Positions 43,815-52,259 of a DNA stretch of 64,000 nt are shown one piece after another. The translations under genes and the position numbers were made by a program. Within the stretch, counting starts at the first letter, position 1. Each line of letters begins with the position of its first letter. The DNA is taken from NCBI GenBank assembly GCA_947475545.1, contig CANJLL010000002.1, forward strand, positions 366,203 to 430,202, given 5' to 3'. The notes beneath the pieces were generated by a model that saw only the letters and a program-made list of their open reading frames with translations, made no database searches and was not told the origin of the DNA. This DNA comes from Chloroflexota bacterium (GTDB taxonomy: Bacteria; Chloroflexota; Limnocylindria; Limnocylindrales; CSP1-4).

Positions 43815-44870
43815 TTGGCCTTGATCGACCTCAACGGGGTCAAGCTGCGGAATCGGCTGGTCACCTCGGCCAGCCTGCTCGGCTACGGCGCCTCCAAGAG
43901 CAAGCTCATCCTGTACGGGTTGAGCCCCATCGCCCAGTGGGTTCCGCTGGAGCGGTTTGGCGCCGTGACCACTCGCACGCTGTCGGTGCAGCCTCGCGAA
44001 GGCAACTTCAGCCTTCGCGAGGACTGGCGGCTCACCGAGTTCCCCACCATGCTGAAGATGTATGGCCGCGCCCTCCGCGAGGTGGACGGTGGCTGGATGA
44101 ACGCCTTCGGCTGGTGCAACATCGGGATCGAGCGCTACTTCGAGGAGTACTACCCCCGGACGTCGGCGCAGAACCGGATCATCTCGGTCGGGGGCTTCTC
44201 CGCCGCGGAGATGTGCAGCCTGGTCGAGACGATCAACAGCAAGGCGAAACCCGGCGAGATCGCCGCCGTGGAGTTCAACGTCTCCTGCCACAACGTCAAC
44301 TTCCCGTTCGAGACCATCCTGGAGGACGTCCTCCGCCAGTCGGTCCCGCTCTCGCGCCACCCCATCATCCTCAAGCTCTCCCCCGACCTCGACTACGTGG
44401 CCCAGGCCCAGCTGGCCGAACGCACCGGGATCGCCGCGCTCACCGCGATCAACGCGGTCAAGGCGCTCCGGCTGGATCCCGAGACGGGTGAGCCGTTCAT
44501 GAAGAACCGCTTCGGCAGCATCTCCGGCCGAGCCATCAAGCCCATCGGACTACGCGTGGTCGCGGAGATCCGCGATGCCGGGGTGAAGCTGCCCATCATC
44601 GCCACCGCCGGCATCCGCGACTACGACGACTGCCGCGAGTTCTTCTGGGCCGGCGCCGACGCCGTGAGCCTGGGGAGCGCGGTGTGGTTGACCAAGATGC
44701 CGCTCTACGCCCTGGGCCCGCTGGAGGGCCTCCGGATCCGCCGGCTCATGGGCCGGATGGCTCGCTACGAGGCACCCGCCCAGATCCGCGAGGCATGGGC
44801 CTCGCACATGCCGGGCCCCGTAGAGCCAGTCGCCGTCCCGGTGGGAACCGCCGAAGGCGCCACGGCCTGA
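43815..44870 (+). CDS. Dihydroorotate dehydrogenase-like flavoprotein
   Basis: 351 residues from a TTG at 43815, where the family N-terminus (LIDLNGVKLRNRLVTSAS) begins. FMN TIM barrel with EFNVSCHNVNFPFE corresponding to the NxSCPN loop of class 1 DHODH/DPD, here with His replacing Pro. Later elements are HPIILKLSPDLDYV, the lysine-bearing NRFGSISGRAIKPIGLRVV and the phosphate site IIATAGIRDYDDC, then ADAVSLGSAVWL. No other pyrimidine gene is nearby and several family residues differ, so a different dihydro-substrate is plausible. Confidence 0.75.
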   Translation: MALIDLNGVKLRNRLVTSASLLGYGASKSKLILYGLSPIAQWVPLERFGAVTTRTLSVQPREGNFSLREDWRLTEFPTMLKMYGRALREVDGGWMNAFGWCNIGIERYFEEYYPRTSAQNRIISVGGFSAAEMCSLVETINSKAKPGEIAAVEFNVSCHNVNFPFETILEDVLRQSVPLSRHPIILKLSPDLDYVAQAQLAERTGIAALTAINAVKALRLDPETGEPFMKNRFGSISGRAIKPIGLRVVAEIRDAGVKLPIIATAGIRDYDDCREFFWAGADAVSLGSAVWLTKMPLYALGPLEGLRIRRLMGRMARYEAPAQIREAWASHMPGPVEPVAVPVGTAEGATA

Positions 44871-44933
44871 GCCCCTGTTCAGGCCCGCGAGCGCCGTTCT
44901 GGCGACCGCGCACCGTTCAGGCGCCCGCGCGGT

Positions 44934-45722
44934 TCAGGCGCCGAGGACCATCGCCGCGAGGCTGTGGATGATGGCCAGGAACAGCTCCAGGATCCACTGC
45001 AGCAAGCGGTAGGGCGCCCCGGGCGTGGGTGCCGCCAGCGCATCCGGCGCCATGGGCGCCACGCCGGCCGGGTCGCCCGCCTGGTCGGGCGGGGGCGGTG
45101 TCGCCGGGTCAACGCCGCGCGGCGGTGGCGGTGCCGGAGTGGGTGTCGCGACGGGGCGAGGCGTGGGAGCCGCCGGGCCGCCGGAGCACGGCACCGAGAA
45201 GAGGACCGTGTAGACGTGGTTCCCGTCGACATCCTTGTACGCGCCGACGCCGATCCTGGTCCAGGCACTCCCCAGGATGTTGGCGAGGTGTGCGCCGGAG
45301 GCCTCGAACTGGCCCTCCACCACCGCGCTGGCCTGGGCGTCCGGGTAGTTGTTCCAGGCGTAGTTCTCCGCCGCGAGCTGGTAGCAGTAGCCCAGCGCAT
45401 GCAGCTCGTCGAACACGGAGTGGTTGTCCGGCGGGATCAGGTGGCTGTAGTAGTTGCGATCGCCCATGTCCTTGCTACGGATCCGCGCCTCGTTGGTGAG
45501 CGCCGCGTCAACGACCAGGGCGGGCAGGCCGCTGGCGGCGCGCCGCTGGTTCGTGAGCGTGACCACCTGGGTCTCGTCCGCGGGCGAGAACCCCTGCGCC
45601 GACCAGGCGAGAACGCCGAGCGGGAAGACCACCAGCAGGGCCAGGGCGATCAGGGCCGCGGCAAGCGGCGCGGATCGGCGGCCGCGCGGGCCTGGGACGT
45701 GGGTTTCGGTGGGAGGCAACAT
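44934..45722 (-). CDS. CAP/SCP-domain exported protein with C-terminal hydrophobic anchor
   Basis: 262 residues. An N-terminal membrane/signal segment (LAAALIALALLVVFPLGVLAW) is followed by a CAP (cysteine-rich secretory/antigen 5/PR-1) domain with TLTNQRRAASGLPALVVDAAL, YYSHLIPPDNHSVFDEL, LAAENYAWNN and NILGSAWTRIGVGAY. A Pro/Thr/Ala-rich linker and a final hydrophobic stretch (LLQWILELFLAIIHSLAAM) suggest anchoring at the envelope. Bacterial CAP proteins have unclear roles (surface structure, sterol or lipid binding). About 200 bp without features separates it from the hydantoinase genes. Confidence 0.85.
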   Translation of the reverse strand: MLPPTETHVPGPRGRRSAPLAAALIALALLVVFPLGVLAWSAQGFSPADETQVVTLTNQRRAASGLPALVVDAALTNEARIRSKDMGDRNYYSHLIPPDNHSVFDELHALGYCYQLAAENYAWNNYPDAQASAVVEGQFEASGAHLANILGSAWTRIGVGAYKDVDGNHVYTVLFSVPCSGGPAAPTPRPVATPTPAPPPPRGVDPATPPPPDQAGDPAGVAPMAPDALAAPTPGAPYRLLQWILELFLAIIHSLAAMVLGA

Positions 45723-45918
45723 GCTGCCGGGAGTGTGTCCGGGGCGGTCGGTGGCAGTCAAGTGAAGAAAACTCGACCGGCCTGGCTGAAACCTTTCGCC
45801 CGCCGGGAGCCTCGGGCCGTTCGCCAGCCGGGCACCTCGACCCCGATCGCCCGCCATTGGCCTCGAACCGCCGCGCCCCGGCGCGCCCGCCGGCAGGTCG
45901 TCGCCCGGCCCTACCCCG

Positions 45919-47667
45919 TCAGCCCGGCCGGGCCCGCAGGGCCGCCGTCGCCGCCTCATCGATCCGCCACGCCAGGCCGTCCGCCACCACCACCACGGCG
46001 TAGTCCGAGCGGGCGGCGCCAGGGGTCACATAGCCCTCGTGGACATCGGCCAGCACCTCCGCCGCCGGGCGCGTCAGCGGGTCGCCAAAGCCCCCACCCC
46101 CGCCCAGCTCATAGCGGATGACGTCGCCGGCCTCCAGCTCCACGTTGCCATCCCTGGCGGTCACCGGCCGCTCGCGGTCCGTGCGCGGATTGAGCACCAC
46201 CCGCGACGAGCGGCCGGGCAGGCCGCCGTCCCGGCCGGGCGGGGGCGTCAGCTCGCGGCCACCACGCGCCACGCGCCGTGACCGGCCGAGTGCCCGGTAC
46301 TCGCGCACGAGCCCCAGGCCCCCGCGCCAGCGCCCGGGCCCACCGGAGTCCGCGGCCAGGTCGAAGCGGACCACCTCCACCGGGAACTCTGTCTCCAGGA
46401 TCTCGATCGACGTGATCGCGGCGTTCCGGACGTGGACGCTGGTGGCAGACACGCCGTCGCTGTTTGGCCGCGCGCCCATCGCCCCGGCCAGGATCTCGTA
46501 CATGACCAGGGGCGCCCCGCGACCCGGCAGGAAGTGCGAGAGCGTGCCCGTCACCAGGGCCCCGCCGTGGCTGCTGTGCGCGATCCGGGCGCCGGGGACC
46601 GCGTTGGCCAGCGCGTCGAAGAGCGCCTCCGTGGTGACCAGCGCCATCGCGATGTAGGTGTTGACCGGCGCGGGCGAGCGGGGCGAGAGGACCGACCCGT
46701 CCCGAAACACGGTGTCCACCACCATCGCCAGGCCGTGGTTGGAGGGCAGGTCGGGGCCCGCCAGGCACTTGAGCACGTAGTAGGTGACGGCGCGGACCAG
46801 GTCGGGGCGGATGTTGTACGGACCTGCCGTCTGGTCGCTGGACTCGCTGAAGTCGGCGTGCAGGCGGTCGCCCTCGATCCGGACGCGGACCCGGGCGTGG
46901 ACCGGGCGACCATCCTCCACGCCGTCGTTGTGGAGCGTCGCCTCGCCGGCGTACTCGCCGTCGGGCCAGCTGCGGATGACCGAGCGGATGCGTTCCGCCG
47001 TGACGTCGAAGAGGCGCTCGGCGGCGGCCAGGACGGTGTCGCGGCCCAGTCGCGCGCACAGCCGCTGGACCCGGTCCGCGGCAAGGAAGGTGGCGCCCAC
47101 CTGGCCGCGCAGGTCGCCCACCACCAGCTCCGGCGTGCGCGTGTTGGCCTCGATGATCGCCTCCACCTCGCGGATCAGGACGCCCGCCGCCCAGAAGCGA
47201 ACGGGCGGCACCATGAGGCCATCGTGGAAGAGCTCGCGCGAGGCGCCCGAGTTGGAGCCCGGGGCCAGGCCGCCGATGTCGGGCTTGTGGGCCATGCTCC
47301 CGGCGAAGCCGAAGATGGTCCCGTCCACGAAGATCGGGGTGATGATGGCCATGTCGGAGGCGTGTGGACTGCCGCCCAGGTACGGGTGGTTGACCACGAA
47401 GGCGTCGCCCGGCGCCATCTCGTCGAGCGAGTAGCGCCGCAACAGGCCCTCGACGCAGGCCGGGAAGGCCCCCAGGTGGATCGGCAGCACGGTGTGCTGG
47501 GCCATGACGCGGCCGTCGGCCGTCATGATGGCGCCCGAGGCATCGTGCGACTCCCGGATCACCGTGGAGTAGCCCGTGGCGAACAGCGCGTTCTGCATCT
47601 CCTGGACGATGCCGGCGACACTCTGGTTGACCACCTCGACGGTGATTGCGTCCAGCCGCTCACTCAT
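45919..47667 (-). CDS. Hydantoinase B / N-methylhydantoinase-type subunit
   Basis: 582 residues, HyuB family. Seen: EVVNQSVAGIVQEMQNALFATGYSTV at the N-terminus (helical pairing segment), GDAFVVNHPYLGGSPHASDMAI, SGPARW-like GGPGRWRGGLG, and the terminal YELGGGGGFGDPLTRP. Together with HyuA it forms an ATP-dependent amidohydrolase (hydantoin, oxoproline) or carboxylase. No gamma-like zinc domain is present, unlike the second HyuB at 57578. The ATG overlaps the hyuA stop by 4 nt. Confidence 0.9.
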   Translation of the reverse strand: MSERLDAITVEVVNQSVAGIVQEMQNALFATGYSTVIRESHDASGAIMTADGRVMAQHTVLPIHLGAFPACVEGLLRRYSLDEMAPGDAFVVNHPYLGGSPHASDMAIITPIFVDGTIFGFAGSMAHKPDIGGLAPGSNSGASRELFHDGLMVPPVRFWAAGVLIREVEAIIEANTRTPELVVGDLRGQVGATFLAADRVQRLCARLGRDTVLAAAERLFDVTAERIRSVIRSWPDGEYAGEATLHNDGVEDGRPVHARVRVRIEGDRLHADFSESSDQTAGPYNIRPDLVRAVTYYVLKCLAGPDLPSNHGLAMVVDTVFRDGSVLSPRSPAPVNTYIAMALVTTEALFDALANAVPGARIAHSSHGGALVTGTLSHFLPGRGAPLVMYEILAGAMGARPNSDGVSATSVHVRNAAITSIEILETEFPVEVVRFDLAADSGGPGRWRGGLGLVREYRALGRSRRVARGGRELTPPPGRDGGLPGRSSRVVLNPRTDRERPVTARDGNVELEAGDVIRYELGGGGGFGDPLTRPAAEVLADVHEGYVTPGAARSDYAVVVVADGLAWRIDEAATAALRARPG

Positions 47668-49742
47668 GCCGGCACCCCCCGCAGGGTCACGACCAGGTTG
47701 CCGCGCGCGTCGACCGTGACGTCCTGCTCCGGGCAGACCACGGTGGTGGCGTCGTATTGCTCCACGATGGCCGGGCCCGCGAACGCGTGGCCGGGCAACA
47801 GCCGCGCGCGCTCGTAGACGGGCACGTCCACGGGACGGTCGCCCAGCGAGGGGAAGAGCACGGGCCGGTGGCCGGCCAGCGCCGACTCCACGGGCTCGGT
47901 CGCGGGTGCCGGGTCCGGAACCGTGACCGGCGGGACCAGGCCGATGGCCTCCACGCGGTAGTTGACCACCTCGACCGGTTGGTCTGGCGCGGCATGGCCG
48001 TGCTGGCGGGCGTGCAGGTCGTCGAACCGCTCGCGGCAGCGAACGAGGTCGCACGGCCCAAGCGGCAGCGTGACCGGGACGGCCAGCTCGTAGCCCTGGC
48101 CGGCGTAGCGGAGCTCGAGGAGCGCGCGGAGCTGACGATCCGCGGGGACAAAGCCGTCGTCGGCGAGGCCCGCGTCGGCCTCGGCGAGGAGGGCCTGGAA
48201 GCGGGCGTTGACGTCCGCCTCGGCCAGGCCCAGGAGCGGCTCCAGCCGGCTCCGGACATGGTCGTGCTTGACGGTGCTGAGCATCAGGCCCTGCGCCGAG
48301 AAGACGCCCGGGGTCCGCGGCACCAGGACCGTGCGGATGCCCAGGTCCACCGCGATCTGGCAGGCGTGGACCGGGCCGGCGCCGCCGAACGGCACCAGCG
48401 TGAACCCACGCACATCGTGCCCGCGATGGGTGGAGATGGCCTTGATCGCCTCGGCCATGGTGACGTTGACGACCCGGACGATCCCGGTGGCCGCCCGCCA
48501 GAGATCCACGCCCAGGGGCTCCGCGACTCGCTCGCGGATCGAGCGCTCGGCGGCCGCAGCGTCGATGGCCAGCGCCCCGCCCAGGAGCGCGACCGGGTTG
48601 AGGTAGCCCAGGACCACGTCGGCATCGGTGACGGACGGGATCGTCCCGCCGCGGCCGTAGCAGACCGGGCCGGGGACCGCGCCCGCGCTCTCCGGCCCCA
48701 GGTGGAGCGCACCGTGCGCGTCCACCGTGGCCAGCGTCCCGCCCCCGGCGCTGACCGTGTTGATGTCGAGCATGGGGAGCGCCACGTCGCGCCCGGCCAC
48801 CTTCCCGTGCGTGGTCATCGCGGGGACGCCGCCCTGGATCAGCGCCACGTCGCAGCTGGTGCCGCCCATGTCGAAGGTGATGATGCTCTCGGCACCCGCC
48901 GCGGCGGCCAGCGCGATGCTGGCGGTCACGCCCCCGGCCGGCCCGGACAGGATGGTGCCGACGGCCGTCTTGGAGGTGCTCCCGAAGGGCGTCGATCCGC
49001 CGTTGGACTGCATCGTGAAGCGTCGCCCGGGCGCGACGCCGTGCTCGTCGAGGATCCGCTCCAGCTGGTTGACGTAGCGGCCCAGGACCGGGGAGACGTA
49101 CGCGTTGATGACGGTGGTGGAGAGGCGGAAGTACTCGCGGATCTGGGGCAGCAGGTCGCTCGACGCGGAGACCCACCACTCGGGATGCGCAGCGCGGAAG
49201 CGGTCGCGGACCACCTGCTCGTGGTCGCCGTTCATGAACGAGAAGAGGAAGCAGATGGCGACCGCCTCCACCTGCTCGGCCTCAAACCGTGCGATGGCGG
49301 CGTCGATGCTGTCGAGGTCCAGCTCGCGGAGCACCTGGCCCCTGGCGCCCACCCGCTCACCGATCTCGGCGGTCCGGCTCTCGGGTGCCAGCAGCGGGGG
49401 CTTGGTGAAGCCGAGGTCAAAGATGGTCCGCCCAAAGGGCCGGCTCTGCTCCATGGCCTCCGCGATGCCGCGGAAGCCCTCGGTCACCGCCAGCCCCACG
49501 CGCGCGCCGCGCTCCATCAGCAGCGCGTTGGTCGCCACGGTGGTGCCGTGGAAGAAGAACCCGATGTGGGCCGGGTCCACTCCGTCGGCAGCGAGCATCT
49601 CGATGCCCTCGCGGACGGCGCGCGACGGGTCGTCAGGCGTGGACGGAACCTTGAGGACGCGGAGCGCGCCCGTGGCGCCGTCGTGCAGCACCAGGTCGCT
49701 GAACGTGCCGCCGGTGTCGATGGTGAGCCGATAGCGAGACAT
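47664..49742 (-). CDS. Hydantoinase A / oxoprolinase-type ATP-binding subunit
   Basis: 692 residues. Actin-like ATPase motifs are DTGGTFSDLVL at residues 9-19, FHGTTVATNALLMERGA, SGPAGGVTASI, FDMGGTSCDVAL and SAGGGTLATVD. The C-terminal VEQYDATTVV region is as in family members. It is paired with HyuB (ATGA overlap), so an ATP-dependent ring-opening or carboxylating enzyme is expected; the substrate is unknown. It is divergent from the enolase-superfamily gene across an 85-bp gap. Confidence 0.92.
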   Translation of the reverse strand: MSRYRLTIDTGGTFSDLVLHDGATGALRVLKVPSTPDDPSRAVREGIEMLAADGVDPAHIGFFFHGTTVATNALLMERGARVGLAVTEGFRGIAEAMEQSRPFGRTIFDLGFTKPPLLAPESRTAEIGERVGARGQVLRELDLDSIDAAIARFEAEQVEAVAICFLFSFMNGDHEQVVRDRFRAAHPEWWVSASSDLLPQIREYFRLSTTVINAYVSPVLGRYVNQLERILDEHGVAPGRRFTMQSNGGSTPFGSTSKTAVGTILSGPAGGVTASIALAAAAGAESIITFDMGGTSCDVALIQGGVPAMTTHGKVAGRDVALPMLDINTVSAGGGTLATVDAHGALHLGPESAGAVPGPVCYGRGGTIPSVTDADVVLGYLNPVALLGGALAIDAAAAERSIRERVAEPLGVDLWRAATGIVRVVNVTMAEAIKAISTHRGHDVRGFTLVPFGGAGPVHACQIAVDLGIRTVLVPRTPGVFSAQGLMLSTVKHDHVRSRLEPLLGLAEADVNARFQALLAEADAGLADDGFVPADRQLRALLELRYAGQGYELAVPVTLPLGPCDLVRCRERFDDLHARQHGHAAPDQPVEVVNYRVEAIGLVPPVTVPDPAPATEPVESALAGHRPVLFPSLGDRPVDVPVYERARLLPGHAFAGPAIVEQYDATTVVCPEQDVTVDARGNLVVTLRGVPA

Positions 49743-49827
49743 CGGGGGATTCTACGGGTCGTACGGGCGGCCGGTGCCGGGGATGCGCACCACGCGCGAC
49801 GGGCCCGACGTGTGCCATGCTGGTCGC

Positions 49828-50907
49828 ATGAAGGTCACCGGAATCTCCGTGACGCTCGTCGTGCAGGCGCTCATGGACCGACAGTGGAAGTTTGCCCGCG
49901 GGCAGCTCGACCAGACCAGCGCCCTCCTGATCCAGATCCGGACCGACGACGGGTTGACCGGCCTCGGGTTCGCGGTCCAGGGCCTGCATCTCGGCGAAGT
50001 CATCGACGGCATGCGCCAGGTCGTCGAGGAGCACGTGGCCCCGATCGTGGTGGGCCGCGACCCGTTTGATGTCGAGTGGATCGCCGCCGAGCTGACCGCC
50101 CGGCTGCCCGGCTACACCCGGACCAAGGCCGCCGTTGAGACGGCGCTCTTCGACATCATGGGCAAGGCCCTGGGCGTCCCGGTCTACAAGCTGCTGGGCG
50201 GCAAGGTGCGATCGTCGATCCCGGTGATCCGCATCCTGCCGATCAAGGCACCGGCCGACATGGCCCGCAATGCCGAGGCCGTGGTCGCGGACGGCTTCCG
50301 GTTCCTCAAGATCAAGGTGGGAACGGACCCGATCCTGGACGTGGACCGCGTCCGCGAGATCCGGCGGGCCGTCGGCAGCGGGATCGGACTCACCATCGAC
50401 GCCAACCAGGGCTGGACGCCCAAGGCCGCCATCACGGCCCTCCGGCGGATGGAGGAGTTCGACGTCGCCATCGTCGAGCAGCCCGTGGCGGCGGACGACT
50501 ACCTCGGGCTGGCCATGGTCAAGGCGAGCACGCGGGCCCTGGTCGAAGCGGATGAGAGCGCCGGGTCCCTCGCGGACATCTTCCGCCTGGGCCGCGAGGG
50601 CGTGGTCGATGCGGTCAGCCTGAAGTCGGGGAAGCTCGGCGGGCTGCTCGCCACCAAGAAGGCGGCGGCGCTCTGCCAGGCGGCCAACCTGCGCTGCAGG
50701 GTCGGGATGGCGGGCGCGTCGCGCTTCAACGCTGCCGCCGACATGCACATCATCGCCTCGACGCCCAACATCGACTACGCCTGCGAGCTGGCGGAGTTCA
50801 CCCGCATGGAGACAGACCCCGCGGAAGGGCTCGAGATCGTGAACGGCGAGCTCACGGTGCCGGAGCTGCCCGGCATCGGGGTGACCCTGCGAGCCGGCTT
50901 CGGCTGA
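49828..50907 (+). CDS. Mandelate racemase/muconate lactonizing enzyme superfamily protein
   Basis: 359 residues, enolase superfamily, MLE subgroup. Metal ligands are D191 (TIDANQGW), E217 (IVEQPV) and D242 (VEADES); acid/base lysines are K163 in LKIKVG and K266 in SLKSGKLGG. Spacing between these residues matches muconate lactonizing enzyme. Possible reactions include cycloisomerisation, o-succinylbenzoate synthesis or dipeptide epimerisation. Its position beside HyuAB and the acyl-CoA dehydrogenases makes racemisation or lactone chemistry on a carboxylate substrate plausible. Confidence 0.9.
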   Translation: MKVTGISVTLVVQALMDRQWKFARGQLDQTSALLIQIRTDDGLTGLGFAVQGLHLGEVIDGMRQVVEEHVAPIVVGRDPFDVEWIAAELTARLPGYTRTKAAVETALFDIMGKALGVPVYKLLGGKVRSSIPVIRILPIKAPADMARNAEAVVADGFRFLKIKVGTDPILDVDRVREIRRAVGSGIGLTIDANQGWTPKAAITALRRMEEFDVAIVEQPVAADDYLGLAMVKASTRALVEADESAGSLADIFRLGREGVVDAVSLKSGKLGGLLATKKAAALCQAANLRCRVGMAGASRFNAAADMHIIASTPNIDYACELAEFTRMETDPAEGLEIVNGELTVPELPGIGVTLRAGFG

Positions 50908-51014
50908 CCGCTCGCCTACCGGATGCGCAGGCGTTCGATCGCGGCCGGATCCAGCCGAAAGCCGCCCGGCGCCTGTGGGACCATCGTGGCATCACGCGGG
51001 ACCGGGAGGAGACG

Positions 51015-52232
51015 ATGGTGCAAGGATCGACGCACGAGACGCCCGAAGCGCTGATCCCGTTTGAGGCCGAGGTGCGCGCCTGGCTGGCCGAGGCGATGCA
51101 GGACGGCCTCCGGTTCGCCTGGTCGGCGGTGTGGACCACGCGGAACAACGACGAGGAGTACGCCTTCCGGCAGTCCCTCGGCCGTCGCCTCGGGGAACGG
51201 GGCTGGCTTTTCCCCACCTACCCGGTGGAGTACGGCGGTGGCGGGCTGACACCCGAGCACCAGGCCATCATCGAGACCGAGATGAGCCGCTACGGGCTGC
51301 GCCATGCGATGGTCTTCTACACGCTGGCCCGGATCGTGGCGCCGTGCATCCTGAAGCACGGCACGGACGAGCAGCGGCGAGCCTTCCTGCCGGGGCTGGT
51401 CCGCGGCGAGGTGGTTGTCTGGCAGGTCCTGACCGAGCCGCAGAGCGGCTCCGACGTCGCGAACGTCCGGACCATGGCGATCCGCGACGGCGACGAGTAC
51501 GTGCTGGATGGCCAGAAGATCATGGTCGGGTCGCATCACCAGCCCGACTACCTCTGGACGCTGGTCAACACGGATCCCGCGGGCAAGCGCCACGAGAACC
51601 TGAGCTGGATGTACGTCCCCGCCACCAGCCCGGGGCTCACGATCCGGCCGATGTCGATGATGATGGGCATCAAGAACACCGTGTTCTTCGATGGCTGCCG
51701 GGTCCCCGCGGCCAACCTGGTCGGCGGCGAGAACAGCGGCTGGAAGGTCAGCAGCACCCACCTGGAGCTGGAGCACGGCGGCGCCGGCAGCATCGCGGGC
51801 GACCCGGTCGTGGACCACGTCCTGGGACGCTGCCTCGAGCAGCAGCCGGACGGGACGGCCCTGATCGACGAGGAGCCGGTCCGGGCGATCCTCGCCGACA
51901 TGCTGATCGAGACGCACATCAACGAGCTGTTGGCGGCGCGCAACTACTGGCTGCGCCTGCGCCGGACCCCGCACCCGTACGGCGGTGTCCAGTACCGCTA
52001 CTACGAGCGGCTGCTCCGGCTCCGCAACGCCGAGCGGGTCCAGCAGCTCTTTGGCTACGAGGCGCTGGTCCCGCGCTTTGACCTCCACGAGGACGCGGAC
52101 CTGGAGCACCTGGTCCGGGCCGGGCCGGGCCAGCTCCACGGCGGCGGCACCATGGATACGGACCGGCTCGTCATGGCCCGGCGAATGGGCATCGGACGAA
52201 GCACCAAGGAGGACGCGCCGACCACGGCCTGA
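51015..52232 (+). CDS. Acyl-CoA dehydrogenase-like subunit (first of a pair)
   Basis: 405 residues; GGGAGGAGACG precedes the ATG. The N-terminal and beta domains are typical (EVRAWLAEAM, PVEYGGGGLTPEHQAI, LTEPQSGSDVANVRTMAI, QPDYLWTLVNTD). The C-terminal helical domain is divergent and lacks the usual RxxFG and GGMG/catalytic-base segments. This half-degenerate form, followed 27 nt later by a complementary one, is the pattern of alpha2beta2 acyl-CoA dehydrogenases known from steroid side-chain degradation (FadE/ChsE pairs). Confidence 0.88.
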   Translation: MVQGSTHETPEALIPFEAEVRAWLAEAMQDGLRFAWSAVWTTRNNDEEYAFRQSLGRRLGERGWLFPTYPVEYGGGGLTPEHQAIIETEMSRYGLRHAMVFYTLARIVAPCILKHGTDEQRRAFLPGLVRGEVVVWQVLTEPQSGSDVANVRTMAIRDGDEYVLDGQKIMVGSHHQPDYLWTLVNTDPAGKRHENLSWMYVPATSPGLTIRPMSMMMGIKNTVFFDGCRVPAANLVGGENSGWKVSSTHLELEHGGAGSIAGDPVVDHVLGRCLEQQPDGTALIDEEPVRAILADMLIETHINELLAARNYWLRLRRTPHPYGGVQYRYYERLLRLRNAERVQQLFGYEALVPRFDLHEDADLEHLVRAGPGQLHGGGTMDTDRLVMARRMGIGRSTKEDAPTTA

Positions 52233-52259
52233 CCGCGGCGCCGTCCCGGGGAGACGAAT

